Counted from the stretch's first letter, positions 26,815-36,477 are shown. The stretch: DNA of 64,000 nucleotides from an uncultured Lachnospiraceae bacterium (GCA_910578335.1 CAJTPU010000009.1:62001-126000), one strand, 5' to 3'. Notes: generated by a model from the letters alone, not told the origin. A program made the numbers and translations.

Positions 26815-27279
26815 ATGTCAATGACCACACAAAAAGGAAACACAAGGAACCGGTATGAAGCGGAATTTAAAAAAGAGATGGTACGTCTCGTGCTTGAGGA
26901 GGGGAGCACCATCCGGAGCGTAAACGAAGAATTCCACCCTGGGGAAGGGACTGTCAGGGAGTGGATCAAACAGTTCCGCGGAGAATGCGCAGAGAATCCA
27001 CAGACAAATGATTTAGCAAAACTTTATGAGGAAAACCACAGGCTGCGGAAAGAACCCGCGGAAGCACAGAAGGAAAATTCATTCTTAAAAAAAGCCGCCG
27101 CATTCTTCGCAAAGGAAGCCGACCAGAAAAATACCGGTTCATTGACGAACATAAGGATACCTACGGCCTGCGCCGGCTGCTCAAGTGCTTCGGTATATAT
27201 CTCAACGCCTGCTATAATTACAGGAAGCACCGCAAGGCACCTTACCAGGCGCAGAAGGAACAGAAGAGATATACCATGA
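26815..27279 (+). CDS. IS3-family transposase OrfA
   Basis: 154 residues as the frame reads, but only the first ~100 are OrfA-like: a helix-turn-helix (NRYEAEFKKEMVRLVLEEGSTIRSV, then EGTVREWIKQF) and a leucine-zipper-like helix ending FLKKAAAFFAKEADQK. Past that the zero frame is nonsense overlapping orfB. A run of seven A residues (27087-27093, in A-AAA-AAA phase) is a plausible minus-one slippage site joining OrfA to OrfB. Confidence 0.8.
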   Translation: MSMTTQKGNTRNRYEAEFKKEMVRLVLEEGSTIRSVNEEFHPGEGTVREWIKQFRGECAENPQTNDLAKLYEENHRLRKEPAEAQKENSFLKKAAAFFAKEADQKNTGSLTNIRIPTACAGCSSASVYISTPAIITGSTARHLTRRRRNRRDIP

Positions 27280-27973
27280 ATACTGCGGACGCCCCGGCTA
27301 CCGGATTATGAGCATATACCTGAAACGGTGCGGAGTCAGCATGAGCACGACAACCACGCTCAGGTATATGAGGGAGCTTGGCATACATTCCGTAGTGCAC
27401 CCGAAGAAATACCGTTATAAAAATGGGGACTGTTATAGGAAATTTGACGATCTCCTGAAACGGGATTTCCATGCAGACGCTCCCAACCGTAAATGGTGTA
27501 CCGATTTTACCTGTTTATTTTTAAGCGATGGGGCAAAGCGGTATAACTGCAGCATCATAGATTTGTATGACCGCTCTGTCATAGCAAGCGTAAACGGCAG
27601 GCGGATAGATGCCGGATTAGCGGAAGAGACATTAAAGAAAGCGTTAGAGAAAAATCCTTCCGCAGCAGGAAGAGTTGTTCTGCACAGCGACCAGGGATCA
27701 CAGTTTACGTCACAGCGGTTTACGGAATACTGTAAGAAGCGGCAGATCAGACAGAGCATGAGCAGGGCGGGCTGCCCTTATGACAATGCACCGATGGAGA
27801 GTTTTTACGGGACATTTAATGCAGAACTGACAGAGCAGCATTCATCTGAAGACGATGAACAGTTAAACAGGGCGGTATCGAAATATGTATACTGCTACTA
27901 CAACCATGTAAGGCCTCATTCAGCGAATGGATATATGACGCCGTTTGAGAAGAGGCATGCAGCAGCCGGTTAG
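27093..27973 (+). pseudogene. IS3-family transposase OrfB, frame-disrupted
   Basis: The integrase half starts in the minus-one frame (KYRFIDEHKDTYGLRRLLKCFG to YQAQKEQ near 27262) and then continues in a different frame from about 27266 (EIYHEYCGRPGYRIM) to the stop at 27971-27973. Relative to typical IS3 OrfB, around 16 bases seem to be missing at the junction, so a full enzyme cannot be made. The DDE core remains readable in the second part (WCTDFTCLF, LHSDQGSQFTS, APMESFYGTFNAE). Confidence 0.8.
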
Positions 27974-28101
27974 TCCTTTGTCCGTGTGACAAAAAAGGTT
28001 GATCATCTCACTTTTTGCGGGTATATTCTGAAAATGATTGAAGTGTAGAAAAAAGGTGTGGTAAAATGTATAAAAATAATGCGAAAGGCTGTGGATAGAT
28101 T

Positions 28102-30057
28102 ATGAAAAGGAAAAATTGGATTTGTCTCTTTCTATCTGTGCTTCTGATATTTACGGGCTGTGGCGGCAATACAGCCGACAATGCGGCGATGCCGGAGGAA
28201 CTCTATGATATTGAAATCACAGAGGAAATTGCAGAGCTACCCCTGCAAAGAGGAGAAGCTTTGCGCGGCGCGCAGTATTTTCAGGAAGAGCGAATCTGGT
28301 TTTTGGGAAATTATAACGGACAGGTATTTTGTTATCACGAGGAAAAAAAGGAGCGGGAGCTGCTTTTAGAGCATATTCCGGCAGCCTGTATAGGGCATAG
28401 GCTGTACAGGACAGAAGAAAATTTTTATGCATATGATAAAAACAGACTTACAGTACTGGATTTAACAGGGGAAGAAGTGAAAACGGTATATGCAGAGGGA
28501 AGAATCATGCAACTCTGTGAGACGCGGGGAGGCGGTATCGTCCTTGCCGTTGAAACCGAGAATGGGGCAGCCCTGAAAATGCTTGATATGAAAAACGGTG
28601 TACTGACGGGGGACTGTATGCTGACAAGCTGTTCCGGTATAGCGGCAGGAGTGAAGCAGGAGGTGCTGGTAATAGACTGGGACGGCGTCTATGATATTGA
28701 TATGGAAAGCGGAGAAAAAAGCTGGCATATGAAGTGGTACGGTACATCCTACGCGCCGGAAGGCAGCAGATTCTGGTATGCAGCCAGAATGGGAGAGGAT
28801 GGCAGTCTGGAGCAGATAGAGAGCGAGGGCTTAGATGATAATTTTTATGTCGTGAGATTAAGAAAAGTAAATCCTGCGGAAATGGGAAAAACCATTCTGA
28901 CCTTTAGGAGCTTATATGCCATGCCTTCTTTCAAAAAGCTTGTGGCAGAGTTTAATAAGGAAAACAAGGAATATCATGTGGTGCTGCAGGACAGTGGAGA
29001 TGAGTCCTTACAGGATTTTCTGGCGCGTAATGACATGGAGATTGCAACGGGAAAAGGACCGGATTTGATTGCAGGGGACGCGGTGACGGATATGCATGCG
29101 CTTGCAGAAAAAGGAGGATTGGAGAATCTGGAGCCTTATCTTATACGGGATGGAATTGATAGAGAGAGCTATCATCGCGAGACTTTTCAGAGTCTGGGCA
29201 TGGAGAATGGCATATACAGTGCGGGATATGCCTTGAATATTTCTAATATGTATATCAAAGAGGGATTTGTGGACAGTGACGGGCAGGCAGACATCAAAAC
29301 TTTTTTAGATAATCTGGAAAGCTATGACGGGCAGGCTATTTTCAAAGAGGGGATGAACTATGTTCCTGTTAATATTCTGCACCATTTTTTTGAAATGTCC
29401 GATAATCTTTACGGCATGGTTGATTGGGAGCAAAAGACCTGTGATTTCAGCGGGGAATTATGGGAGCAAATGCTGCGGGTTGCAAAGCAGTATGGACTGA
29501 CGGAGCAAAACAGACAGTGGGAAGAGATTACAGACTGGGGAGGAATACAAAGCTTTAAGTTTATGGTGTTCAACGAACAGAACGCCAAAGAAAACGGTCT
29601 GGTGCTGATGGGATATCCTTCCGAAGAAGGTATGGTACAGAAACTTTTGATAAATTCTATCTCCATAAATGCCGATTCTTCGCACAAAGATGGCGCTTGG
29701 GAATTTGTCCGGTTCTTGTTAGACGAAGAAAACCAAAAGCTGTTGGCAGAGCAAGATTTGGATATACCGGTGCATGAGGGCGTGCTGCGGGAGAGCGTGC
29801 GCGAGTATCTGGAGGCATATGCCGATACACATTCGCCAACAGGCGCCATGATTATCAGACCCGAGATTCCGGAGGGAACGGAGGAAAAGTTCTGGGAATG
29901 TCTGGAGAATGCAAAACCGGAGCCTTACCGGACGGCGCAGGTTATCGCTATCATCAAAGAAGAAGCGGCGCTTTATTTTACAGGCGATAAAACCATGGAG
30001 GAAGTCAGCAGTGTTATAGAAAACAGAGTCAGGCTTTATCTGGCGGAGCTGGAGTGA
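28102..30057 (+). CDS. Solute-binding lipoprotein, paralog 3
   Basis: 651 residues, lipobox FTGC with Cys20. Same architecture as paralogs 1 and 2 (ARNDMEIATGKGPDL, GGLENLEPYL, YGMVDWEQKTCDFSGELWEQ, C-terminal VIENRVRLYLAELE). Unlike them it is preceded not by a small Cys/His gene but by the IS element, 110 bases upstream, so its original promoter or leader may have been lost or replaced. The downstream sequence also differs from the other two copies. Confidence 0.82.
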   Translation: MKRKNWICLFLSVLLIFTGCGGNTADNAAMPEELYDIEITEEIAELPLQRGEALRGAQYFQEERIWFLGNYNGQVFCYHEEKKERELLLEHIPAACIGHRLYRTEENFYAYDKNRLTVLDLTGEEVKTVYAEGRIMQLCETRGGGIVLAVETENGAALKMLDMKNGVLTGDCMLTSCSGIAAGVKQEVLVIDWDGVYDIDMESGEKSWHMKWYGTSYAPEGSRFWYAARMGEDGSLEQIESEGLDDNFYVVRLRKVNPAEMGKTILTFRSLYAMPSFKKLVAEFNKENKEYHVVLQDSGDESLQDFLARNDMEIATGKGPDLIAGDAVTDMHALAEKGGLENLEPYLIRDGIDRESYHRETFQSLGMENGIYSAGYALNISNMYIKEGFVDSDGQADIKTFLDNLESYDGQAIFKEGMNYVPVNILHHFFEMSDNLYGMVDWEQKTCDFSGELWEQMLRVAKQYGLTEQNRQWEEITDWGGIQSFKFMVFNEQNAKENGLVLMGYPSEEGMVQKLLINSISINADSSHKDGAWEFVRFLLDEENQKLLAEQDLDIPVHEGVLRESVREYLEAYADTHSPTGAMIIRPEIPEGTEEKFWECLENAKPEPYRTAQVIAIIKEEAALYFTGDKTMEEVSSVIENRVRLYLAELE

Positions 30058-30119
30058 CGGCAGGGATGAGCGCCGCTATAGACAGCCCACAGAACACCAT
30101 CTGCTGTGCGGCGTGCATC

Positions 30120-30971
30120 TTATGCCGGAGAATGAGACAGGACAGCCTGCTTACGGAACTCTGACGGCGACATGCCATAGCGCTTTTTAAACTGCAGGTA
30201 AAACGCCTGCCTGTTGGAAAAGCCAATCATGTTGTCAATTTCATGGATGGGAATATGGGGCTGCGCGAGCAGCTCTTCGGCAGCCGAAAGGCGGCAGGCG
30301 GTGACGGTCTCCCAGAGCGTTGCTCCTGTCGCTTTTTTATAAATTCGTTCGAGATAAGTTGCGTTAAGCCCGATGTGGGATGCTACCTGCTCGTTATTTT
30401 TAATCAGGTAGAAGGACTCGCAGATATAGGTTTTTGCCTTTTCTACATAATACTGCGTGGAAGACTTGGGGGTCAGGGGAAGCCTTGTCAGTTCACAGAG
30501 CAGGTGATAGCAGAGGCTTGTCATATAAAGGGCGTCTTTTCTTCCTTCAAATTCGTGGTAAAGGCGCAGCATGTCCCCGCGCAGGCTGCGGGCATCGGGA
30601 AATACAAGGGCATGGTTGAGGGATACAAACATGCGGCAGAGAGCAAGAGAATGATTGAGCATATCGAGCAGCCCCGGAAAGGCGGCAGGTCCTTTTTGGG
30701 GGTCGGCGGACAGGGAAAAACCGAGCACCGTACAGGGGTGCTCGTGATTGAAGCGCATTTTGTGGGGAACGGAGGAATCCAGTAAAATCAGGTTTTTTTG
30801 TGTAAGCTGGTATTCTTTACCATCAATTTCGTAGACGCAGCTTCCCTCTTCAATATAGTTGCATTCCCACAGACCGTGCGTGTGGATGTCCATGGTGTAA
30901 TATTTCCAGTTTCCGTTCATGTACGCCATATCGACGCGGAGCGGCAGGTTGGGTATTTGTTCGATTCGCAT
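30120..30971 (-). CDS. AraC-family transcriptional regulator
   Basis: 283 residues from the ATG at 30971 with GGGAG upstream (the frame extends further but without a site). The N-terminal cupin-like sugar-sensing domain (IHTHGLWECNYIEEGSCVYEIDGKEYQL) is followed by two C-terminal HTH motifs (EQVASHIGLNATYLERIYKKATG and IHEIDNMIGFSNRQAFYLQFKKRYGMSP). It is divergent from the alpha-galactosidase gene and is the likely regulator of it. The ~210 bases between them should hold the operator; I see no clear repeat there. Confidence 0.9.
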   Translation of the reverse strand: MRIEQIPNLPLRVDMAYMNGNWKYYTMDIHTHGLWECNYIEEGSCVYEIDGKEYQLTQKNLILLDSSVPHKMRFNHEHPCTVLGFSLSADPQKGPAAFPGLLDMLNHSLALCRMFVSLNHALVFPDARSLRGDMLRLYHEFEGRKDALYMTSLCYHLLCELTRLPLTPKSSTQYYVEKAKTYICESFYLIKNNEQVASHIGLNATYLERIYKKATGATLWETVTACRLSAAEELLAQPHIPIHEIDNMIGFSNRQAFYLQFKKRYGMSPSEFRKQAVLSHSPA

Positions 30972-31183
30972 AGTATTTTCTCCCTTTTTTACAGGGTAGC
31001 ATGAAATGTTAAAAATAACAACTATATATTGTGAAAGCCGTAAGGAAAAGGTATAGCGCGGCGACGGATAACCCGTTACAATGTAGGTGGCGTGTGCGGA
31101 GAATACAGAGGCGTCAAAAGCCCGATGTCCTCTACACATGATAATGAAAGAATTGCTGAGCGCATCGGCGGGAAAGGCGGGAA

Positions 31184-33376
31184 ATGATGGCGATTACGTA
31201 CTGTGAAAAAAATGGGAGCTTTAAGCTGGACACGGAGAGAACATCCTATGTTATCGGTATTGTGGATAAGGAAAAGTTTGTCGGTCATGCTTATTATGGT
31301 CCGAGACTCTTGGAGGATGATGTCAATTATTTGTTAAAGACGGGAGAGGCGCCTTTTACGCCTGAGACAAACAGCCGGGACAGACTTTCTTTTCTGGACT
31401 GTTTTCCGCAGGAATATCCGACAGGAGGTGTGGGAGATTTTAGGGAAAGTGCGATAGTGGTGCGCGATAACGGCGGGCACAGGGCATTATCTCTGACGCT
31501 TGTGGATTATCGGATATATAAGGGCAAAGAACCTCTTGCGGGACTGCCTGCTACATGGGGCAGCGAGGCAGATACGGAAACATTGGAGCTTGTGCTTGCG
31601 GATAAGGCGCTGGGTGTAAAGGCAGTCCTTTCCTACAGCATTTTTGCGGGGAGCGATGCGGTGGCGCGCAGCGTCAGGCTGATAAATGAAGGCAGCGAGC
31701 CTGTGACGATAGAGCGGATAATGTCTGCCTCCATTGATATGGATAACCGCGAATATGATAAGATAATACTGCATGGCTCGTGGGCAAGGGAGCGCCATAT
31801 AGACAGGACGCCGGTAAGCTACGGTGTGCAGAGTACTTCTTCTTTGCGTGGGGAGAGCGGGCATCAGCAGCAGCCTTTTATGGCGCTTTTAGAAAAAAGC
31901 GCTACACAGGATGCAGGGGAGGTCTACGGCATCAATCTGATTTATTCCGGCAACTGTATGACCCTTGCGGACAGGGGACAGTTTGACAATGTCCGTCTGA
32001 TGACGGGCATCAATCCGGAGGGCTTTGCATGGCAATTAAATTCCGGCGAATCGTTTCAGGCGCCGGAGGCTGTACTGGTTTACTCTGCGGAGGGGCTTGG
32101 CGGCATGAGCCGTAATTTTCATGATTTGTACAGAAACCACTTGATACGCGGGGAATACAGGGACAAAAAGCGCCCTATTCTGATTAACAACTGGGAGGCA
32201 ACCTATTTTGATTTTAACGAGGAAAAGCTTTTGTCCATCGCGAGGGAGGCTTCTGCCCTTGGCATCGAGATGCTGGTGATGGATGACGGCTGGTTTGGCA
32301 ACCGCTTTGACGACAACCGCGCTTTGGGTGACTGGGATGTCAATGAAGAAAAATTGAAGGGTGGTCTCAAATATCTGGTGGAGGAAGTCAATAAGCTGGG
32401 GATGAAATTTGGAATCTGGTTTGAGCCGGAGATGATAAGCCCGGATTCTGATTTGTACCGCGCGCATCCCGACTGGGCAATTCAGGTACCCGGCAGGACG
32501 GCGGGGCTTGCAAGAAACCAGTATGTGCTGGATATGTCGAGAACAGAGATTCAGGATTATATTTTTGACAAGATGGCAGCGGTGCTGCACAGTGCCAACA
32601 TTGAATATGTAAAGTGGGACATGAACAGACCGCTTTGTGATATCGGCAGCGCAGCGCTTCCGGCAGAGCGTCAGGGTGAGATTTTCCATCGCTATGTGCT
32701 GGGCGTTTACCGGCTGCAGGAAAGACTCGTCACGGAATTTCCAAAGCTGCTTTTGGAAAACTGCTCCGGCGGCGGTGCAAGATTTGATGCCGGAATGCTC
32801 TACTACAGTCCGCAGATTTGGTGTTCAGACGATACGGATGCCGTGGAGCGGCTTGCCATTCAGGAGGGCACGGCGTTAATTTACCCCTTGTCTGCCATGG
32901 GCGCCCATGTAAGTGACTGCCCTAATCATGCGGTGGGGCGCTCCACGCCTTTTGAGACACGCGGGTATGTGGCGCTTGCCGGTACTTTCGGCTATGAGCT
33001 GGATGTGACAAAGATACCAGAAAAGGACAGGGAAATGATACCTGCGCAGGTGGCGATGTACCACAAGTATAATGATTTGGTGCGGACGGGTGACTATTAC
33101 CGTCTTGCCTCTTACCAGCAAAACCATATGTATGACTGCTATATGGTAGCAGCGAAGGATAAATCTGAAGCTCTTGTTACCTTTATACAGGTATTTGGCA
33201 GACCAAACTCCCATTCAAGGCGGATTTTGTTAAAAGGGCTTGACGCAGGCAGACTTTACCGTATCGAAGGGGAGGAGAGGACTTACTACGGAAGCACCTT
33301 GATGCAGGCAGGTGTTCTGGTGGAAAATATTTGGGGAGATTTTAAGGGCAGGCTGATTCACATTGTGGAAGCATAA
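31184..33376 (+). CDS. Alpha-galactosidase, glycoside hydrolase family 36
   Basis: 730 residues, no signal peptide, so intracellular. GH36 motifs: LVMDDGWFGNRFDDNRALGDWDVN, the nucleophile in EYVKWDMNR (Asp near residue 479), SGGGARFDAGM, and the acid/base Asp in WCSDDTDA (near 549). It cleaves terminal alpha-galactosides such as melibiose and raffinose. No transporter is adjacent; uptake must be encoded elsewhere. Likely controlled by the divergent AraC protein. Confidence 0.95.
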   Translation: MMAITYCEKNGSFKLDTERTSYVIGIVDKEKFVGHAYYGPRLLEDDVNYLLKTGEAPFTPETNSRDRLSFLDCFPQEYPTGGVGDFRESAIVVRDNGGHRALSLTLVDYRIYKGKEPLAGLPATWGSEADTETLELVLADKALGVKAVLSYSIFAGSDAVARSVRLINEGSEPVTIERIMSASIDMDNREYDKIILHGSWARERHIDRTPVSYGVQSTSSLRGESGHQQQPFMALLEKSATQDAGEVYGINLIYSGNCMTLADRGQFDNVRLMTGINPEGFAWQLNSGESFQAPEAVLVYSAEGLGGMSRNFHDLYRNHLIRGEYRDKKRPILINNWEATYFDFNEEKLLSIAREASALGIEMLVMDDGWFGNRFDDNRALGDWDVNEEKLKGGLKYLVEEVNKLGMKFGIWFEPEMISPDSDLYRAHPDWAIQVPGRTAGLARNQYVLDMSRTEIQDYIFDKMAAVLHSANIEYVKWDMNRPLCDIGSAALPAERQGEIFHRYVLGVYRLQERLVTEFPKLLLENCSGGGARFDAGMLYYSPQIWCSDDTDAVERLAIQEGTALIYPLSAMGAHVSDCPNHAVGRSTPFETRGYVALAGTFGYELDVTKIPEKDREMIPAQVAMYHKYNDLVRTGDYYRLASYQQNHMYDCYMVAAKDKSEALVTFIQVFGRPNSHSRRILLKGLDAGRLYRIEGEERTYYGSTLMQAGVLVENIWGDFKGRLIHIVEA

Positions 33377-33464
33377 TGAAAATAATGATTGCAAAAATAC
33401 AGTTCTTCGTTTATAATAACGATAAGAAGAAAACCGTATTCTGTTTGTGCCATGAAAGGAGATT

Positions 33465-34340
33465 ATGGTACAAAAGAAGCAATTTAAAGAGTTAGACTTA
33501 AGCAATGCGTTTTTATTTGCAGCGGCACTGGAGGACGAAGAGACCTGCAGACTGGTTTTGGAGTGTATTCTGGGGACCTCTATAGGAAAGCTCAAAGTAA
33601 AACCGGAGCGGAGCATCCTGTGGAGCTCTGACTTCCGCTGTGTGCGGCTGGACGTTTTTGCCAGTGACGAGTGGAATGTGGGCTACGATTTGGAGATGCA
33701 GAATGCCAATGAGGGGAATCTGCCGCAGAGAAGCCGCTACCATCAGGCGCAGATGGATTTATCCTCCCTGAAGCCCGGACAGGATTTCAGAGAGCTGAGC
33801 CCCAGCGTAATTGTATTTATCTGTAACTTTGACCCTTTTGGAAGCGGGCTGTACCGTTACACCTTTGAACCGAGATGTCTGGAAACGGATTTTCCGTTAG
33901 GGGACGGCACGAAGCGTATTTTTCTGAGCACAAAGGGGACAAATGAAGAAGATGTATCAGGGGAGCTTTTAAGCTTTCTTCGATATGTTACAGATTCCAC
34001 GGATGCCTGCGTAGAGCGGACAAAGGAAGAGAAGCTTGGTAAAATCCATAAACGGGTAAAAGCGCTGAAGCAGAACAGGGAGCTGGAGGAAAAATACATG
34101 AATATTGGAGAATGGCTGCAAATAGAACATAGGCAGGCTTATAAGGAGGCATATAAAGAGGCTTATAAGGAGGCTCACGAAAAGGCATATAAGGAGGCTC
34201 ATGAAGCGGCTCATGAAAAGGCAATGGCGCAGCTACGGGAGCTGATTGCCCGCATGACAGCCGACGGAAAGGCGGAGCAGCTTCCCCGCCTTGGGGAAGA
34301 AGCTTTTTATCAGGAAATGGTAAAGGAATATCATCTGTAA
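33465..34340 (+). CDS. Rpn/PD-(D/E)XK nuclease-family protein with tandem repeat
   Basis: 291 residues. The N-terminal ~190 residues match Rpn-type putative transposase nucleases: a helical start (LDLSNAFLFAAALEDEETCRLVLE), the catalytic-looking RLDVFA...YDLEMQN (D and E-x-Q of the PD-(D/E)XK core), then RSRYHQAQMD. Residues ~225-253 are a tandem Ala-Tyr/His-Lys-Glu repeat encoded by near-identical 12-base units (34137-34222), predicted as one long helix. Members of this family have been linked to recombination and phage defence. The gene stands alone. Confidence 0.82.
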   Translation: MVQKKQFKELDLSNAFLFAAALEDEETCRLVLECILGTSIGKLKVKPERSILWSSDFRCVRLDVFASDEWNVGYDLEMQNANEGNLPQRSRYHQAQMDLSSLKPGQDFRELSPSVIVFICNFDPFGSGLYRYTFEPRCLETDFPLGDGTKRIFLSTKGTNEEDVSGELLSFLRYVTDSTDACVERTKEEKLGKIHKRVKALKQNRELEEKYMNIGEWLQIEHRQAYKEAYKEAYKEAHEKAYKEAHEAAHEKAMAQLRELIARMTADGKAEQLPRLGEEAFYQEMVKEYHL

Positions 34341-34357
34341 ATCTATCAAAATCTTTG

Positions 34358-34383
34358 CCCGATACTGCGTCTGCAGTATCGGG
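34358..34383. terminator. Perfect hairpin after the Rpn gene
   Basis: CCCGATACTGC pairs perfectly with GCAGTATCGGG around GTCT, extended by CTTTG/CAAAG. No T tract, but it is well placed to end the Rpn transcript. Confidence 0.65.
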
Positions 34384-34608
34384 TATCAAAGTAAATTCAA
34401 GATAACACAATCAATTTATGTAAAGAGTATGGCGCGGAGGATAGGGTTTTCTTCTGTTTATAACGGAACTGAAATTCTGCTGGATTTTGTATACCAAACA
34501 GGATATAATGGTGCATAGAAATGCAGTGTAAATGCTTTTGATTTTGTAGGCGCCAGAGCGTATGAAATCAAGGCGAAGCAGTGGCTGAAAGGAAAGGTGT
34601 GGGAGATT

Positions 34609-35550
34609 ATGGCAGAGAACAGAGAGATTCTTTTTTTAAAGCCCCATCTGAAAGATGTGGTGTGGGGAGGCAGCAAGCTGCGGGACGAGTTTGGCTATGC
34701 GGCGGGGGATTCTACAGGCGAGTGCTGGGGTATCAGCGCGCATCCCAATGGAGACTGTGAGATTGCAAATGGCGCTTATCAGGGGAAGACCTTGGCTGCG
34801 CTGTATAAGGAGAACAGAGAGCTTTTCGGCGGTATTGCGGCGGAGGAATTTCCCCTGCTGGTAAAGATTATTGACGCAAAGCAGGATTTGAGCATTCAGG
34901 TGCATCCTGACGATGCTTACGTAAAAGAACATGAGAGCTGTCCTTACGGCAAAACGGAATGCTGGTATGTGATGGATTGTCCGCAGGATGCAAGGCTGGT
35001 TATCGGGCATCACGCAAAGACACGGCAGGAGCTTGCCGATATGATACAGGAAGGCAGGTATGAGGAGCTGATTCGGCAGATTCCGATTAGGAAGGGAGAT
35101 TTTATCCAGATTACGCCGGGCACGGTACATGCCATCAAAGGCGGGTTTACGATTTTAGAGACACAGCAGAGCAGCGACATTACTTATCGCGTATATGATT
35201 ATGGCAGGCTTGTGGACGGGAAAGAGCGTCCGCTTCATGTAAAACAGAGTATTGACGTTATCAATGTGCCGGACAAGGCGGGAGACGAGGCTGTCAGCCA
35301 TACGGACGGATTGTCTGACGACGTAATGAATCTGTTAATAGATTGTGATTTTTATAAGGTGTGGAAGCTGCAGGTGAAAGACGGGCTGACGGTGGAGCAG
35401 AAATATCCCTTCCTTCTGGCAAGCGTGCTGGAGGGAGAAGGAAGCGTAGATGGTACGCCGGTGAAAAAGGGAGCGCACTTTATTCTGCCTGCCGGTTATG
35501 GAAAAGCAGTATTTGCAGGCAATATGGAGCTGATTTTATCCACGGTATAA
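34609..35550 (+). CDS. manA: Mannose-6-phosphate isomerase, class I
   Basis: 313 residues from the ATG at 34609; a GTG at 34597 is an alternative. Zinc ligands typical of type I isomerases are present: QVHPDD, TECWYV and PGTVHAI. The enzyme interconverts mannose 6-phosphate and fructose 6-phosphate. It is followed 21 bases later by an aldose-epimerase-like gene, forming a small sugar-metabolism operon. Confidence 0.93.
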   Translation: MAENREILFLKPHLKDVVWGGSKLRDEFGYAAGDSTGECWGISAHPNGDCEIANGAYQGKTLAALYKENRELFGGIAAEEFPLLVKIIDAKQDLSIQVHPDDAYVKEHESCPYGKTECWYVMDCPQDARLVIGHHAKTRQELADMIQEGRYEELIRQIPIRKGDFIQITPGTVHAIKGGFTILETQQSSDITYRVYDYGRLVDGKERPLHVKQSIDVINVPDKAGDEAVSHTDGLSDDVMNLLIDCDFYKVWKLQVKDGLTVEQKYPFLLASVLEGEGSVDGTPVKKGAHFILPAGYGKAVFAGNMELILSTV

Positions 35551-35571
35551 CACATGCAAGGGAGGGGTTAC

Positions 35572-36444
35572 ATGGCAGAATATGTATTGGACAACGGTGA
35601 AATCAGAATAAAAGTAGATTCCCATGGCGCGGAGCTGCGTTCCCTGTCAGACTGTAATAGCGGCAGGGAATATATGTGGTGCGGGGATGCGGCGTACTGG
35701 GGCAGAGTATCGCCGGTGCTTTTTCCGCTGGTGGGGAGCTACCGGAACGGTCAGTGCAGCCATAACGGCAGGCTGCTTCAGATGTCGCAGCACGGCTTTG
35801 CGCGGGATATGGAGTTTATGCTGACAGAGCAGGGCGGAGAGGAAATCTGGTTCTGCCTGACGGACAAGGAAAACACATGGGAAAATTATCCCTTTGCCTT
35901 TTCACTGGAAATCGGCTACAGGCTTTCGGGCAGGAGCGTCAAAGTGATGTGGCGTGTTTTCAATCCTTCGGAGGAGGAAATGTATTTTTCCATAGGAGGG
36001 CATCCGGCTTTTGCCGTTCCGGCAAGGGAAAAGGACAGGATAACCTGCTATCTTGCTTTTGACGGTGTGGAAAAGCTTCAGGTGCGAGGGCTTAAGAACG
36101 GGCTTGCTGTAAAAGAGCTCCATACGCTTATGCTGGAAAAGGGCGGGGTTCTGCCGGTTACGGAAGCGGTTTTTGCGCAGGATGCGCTTGTGATTGAGGA
36201 CAGCCAGACTGGAAAGGTGCAGCTTCTTTCCGAGGATAAGAAGCCGTATCTTACAGTTGTCTTTGACGCGCCCTTGTTTGGCGTCTGGACGCCGCCCGGC
36301 AAAAATGCTCCCTTTATCTGTATTGAACCATGGTACGGCAGATGTGACAGGGAGGATTTTACCGGAAGCTTAAGTGAGCGGGAATGGGGGAACGTGCTTG
36401 CGGCAGGAAAAACGTTTGAAGCTGCGTACGATATTTTGGTTTAA
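35572..36444 (+). CDS. Aldose 1-epimerase family protein (LacX-like)
   Basis: 290 residues from the ATG at 35572 with GGGAGGGG upstream. Galactose-mutarotase fold: SHGAELRSLSD near the start, FPLVGSYRNG, SQHGFARDMEF (the His motif) and YFSIGGHPAFAVP. LacX-type members act on hexose or hexose-phosphate anomers. Context with manA and a nearby alpha-galactosidase fits sugar use. Confidence 0.87.
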   Translation: MAEYVLDNGEIRIKVDSHGAELRSLSDCNSGREYMWCGDAAYWGRVSPVLFPLVGSYRNGQCSHNGRLLQMSQHGFARDMEFMLTEQGGEEIWFCLTDKENTWENYPFAFSLEIGYRLSGRSVKVMWRVFNPSEEEMYFSIGGHPAFAVPAREKDRITCYLAFDGVEKLQVRGLKNGLAVKELHTLMLEKGGVLPVTEAVFAQDALVIEDSQTGKVQLLSEDKKPYLTVVFDAPLFGVWTPPGKNAPFICIEPWYGRCDREDFTGSLSEREWGNVLAAGKTFEAAYDILV

Positions 36445-36477
36445 AAGAAACTGCTTCTGATAAGGGCGTCGTGGTTT

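Larger units (their letters stand above)
26760..27991 (+). mobile_element. IS3-family insertion sequence, probably inactive
   Basis: About 1.23 kb. The ends are imperfect inverted repeats beginning TGT: TGTAACACCGACACTGGGC on the left and, on the opposite strand at the right, TGTCACACGGACAAAGGAC (16 of 22 matching over the full length read). Contains orfA and orfB of an IS3/IS150-type transposase. No convincing 3-4 base target duplication is visible. It sits where the third small Cys/His gene would be expected. Confidence 0.85.

Noticed and set aside
26755..27996. Target-site duplication flanking the IS3 element
   Set aside because: The 3-4 bases on the left (AGT/AAGT) and right (AAA/AAAA) do not match.
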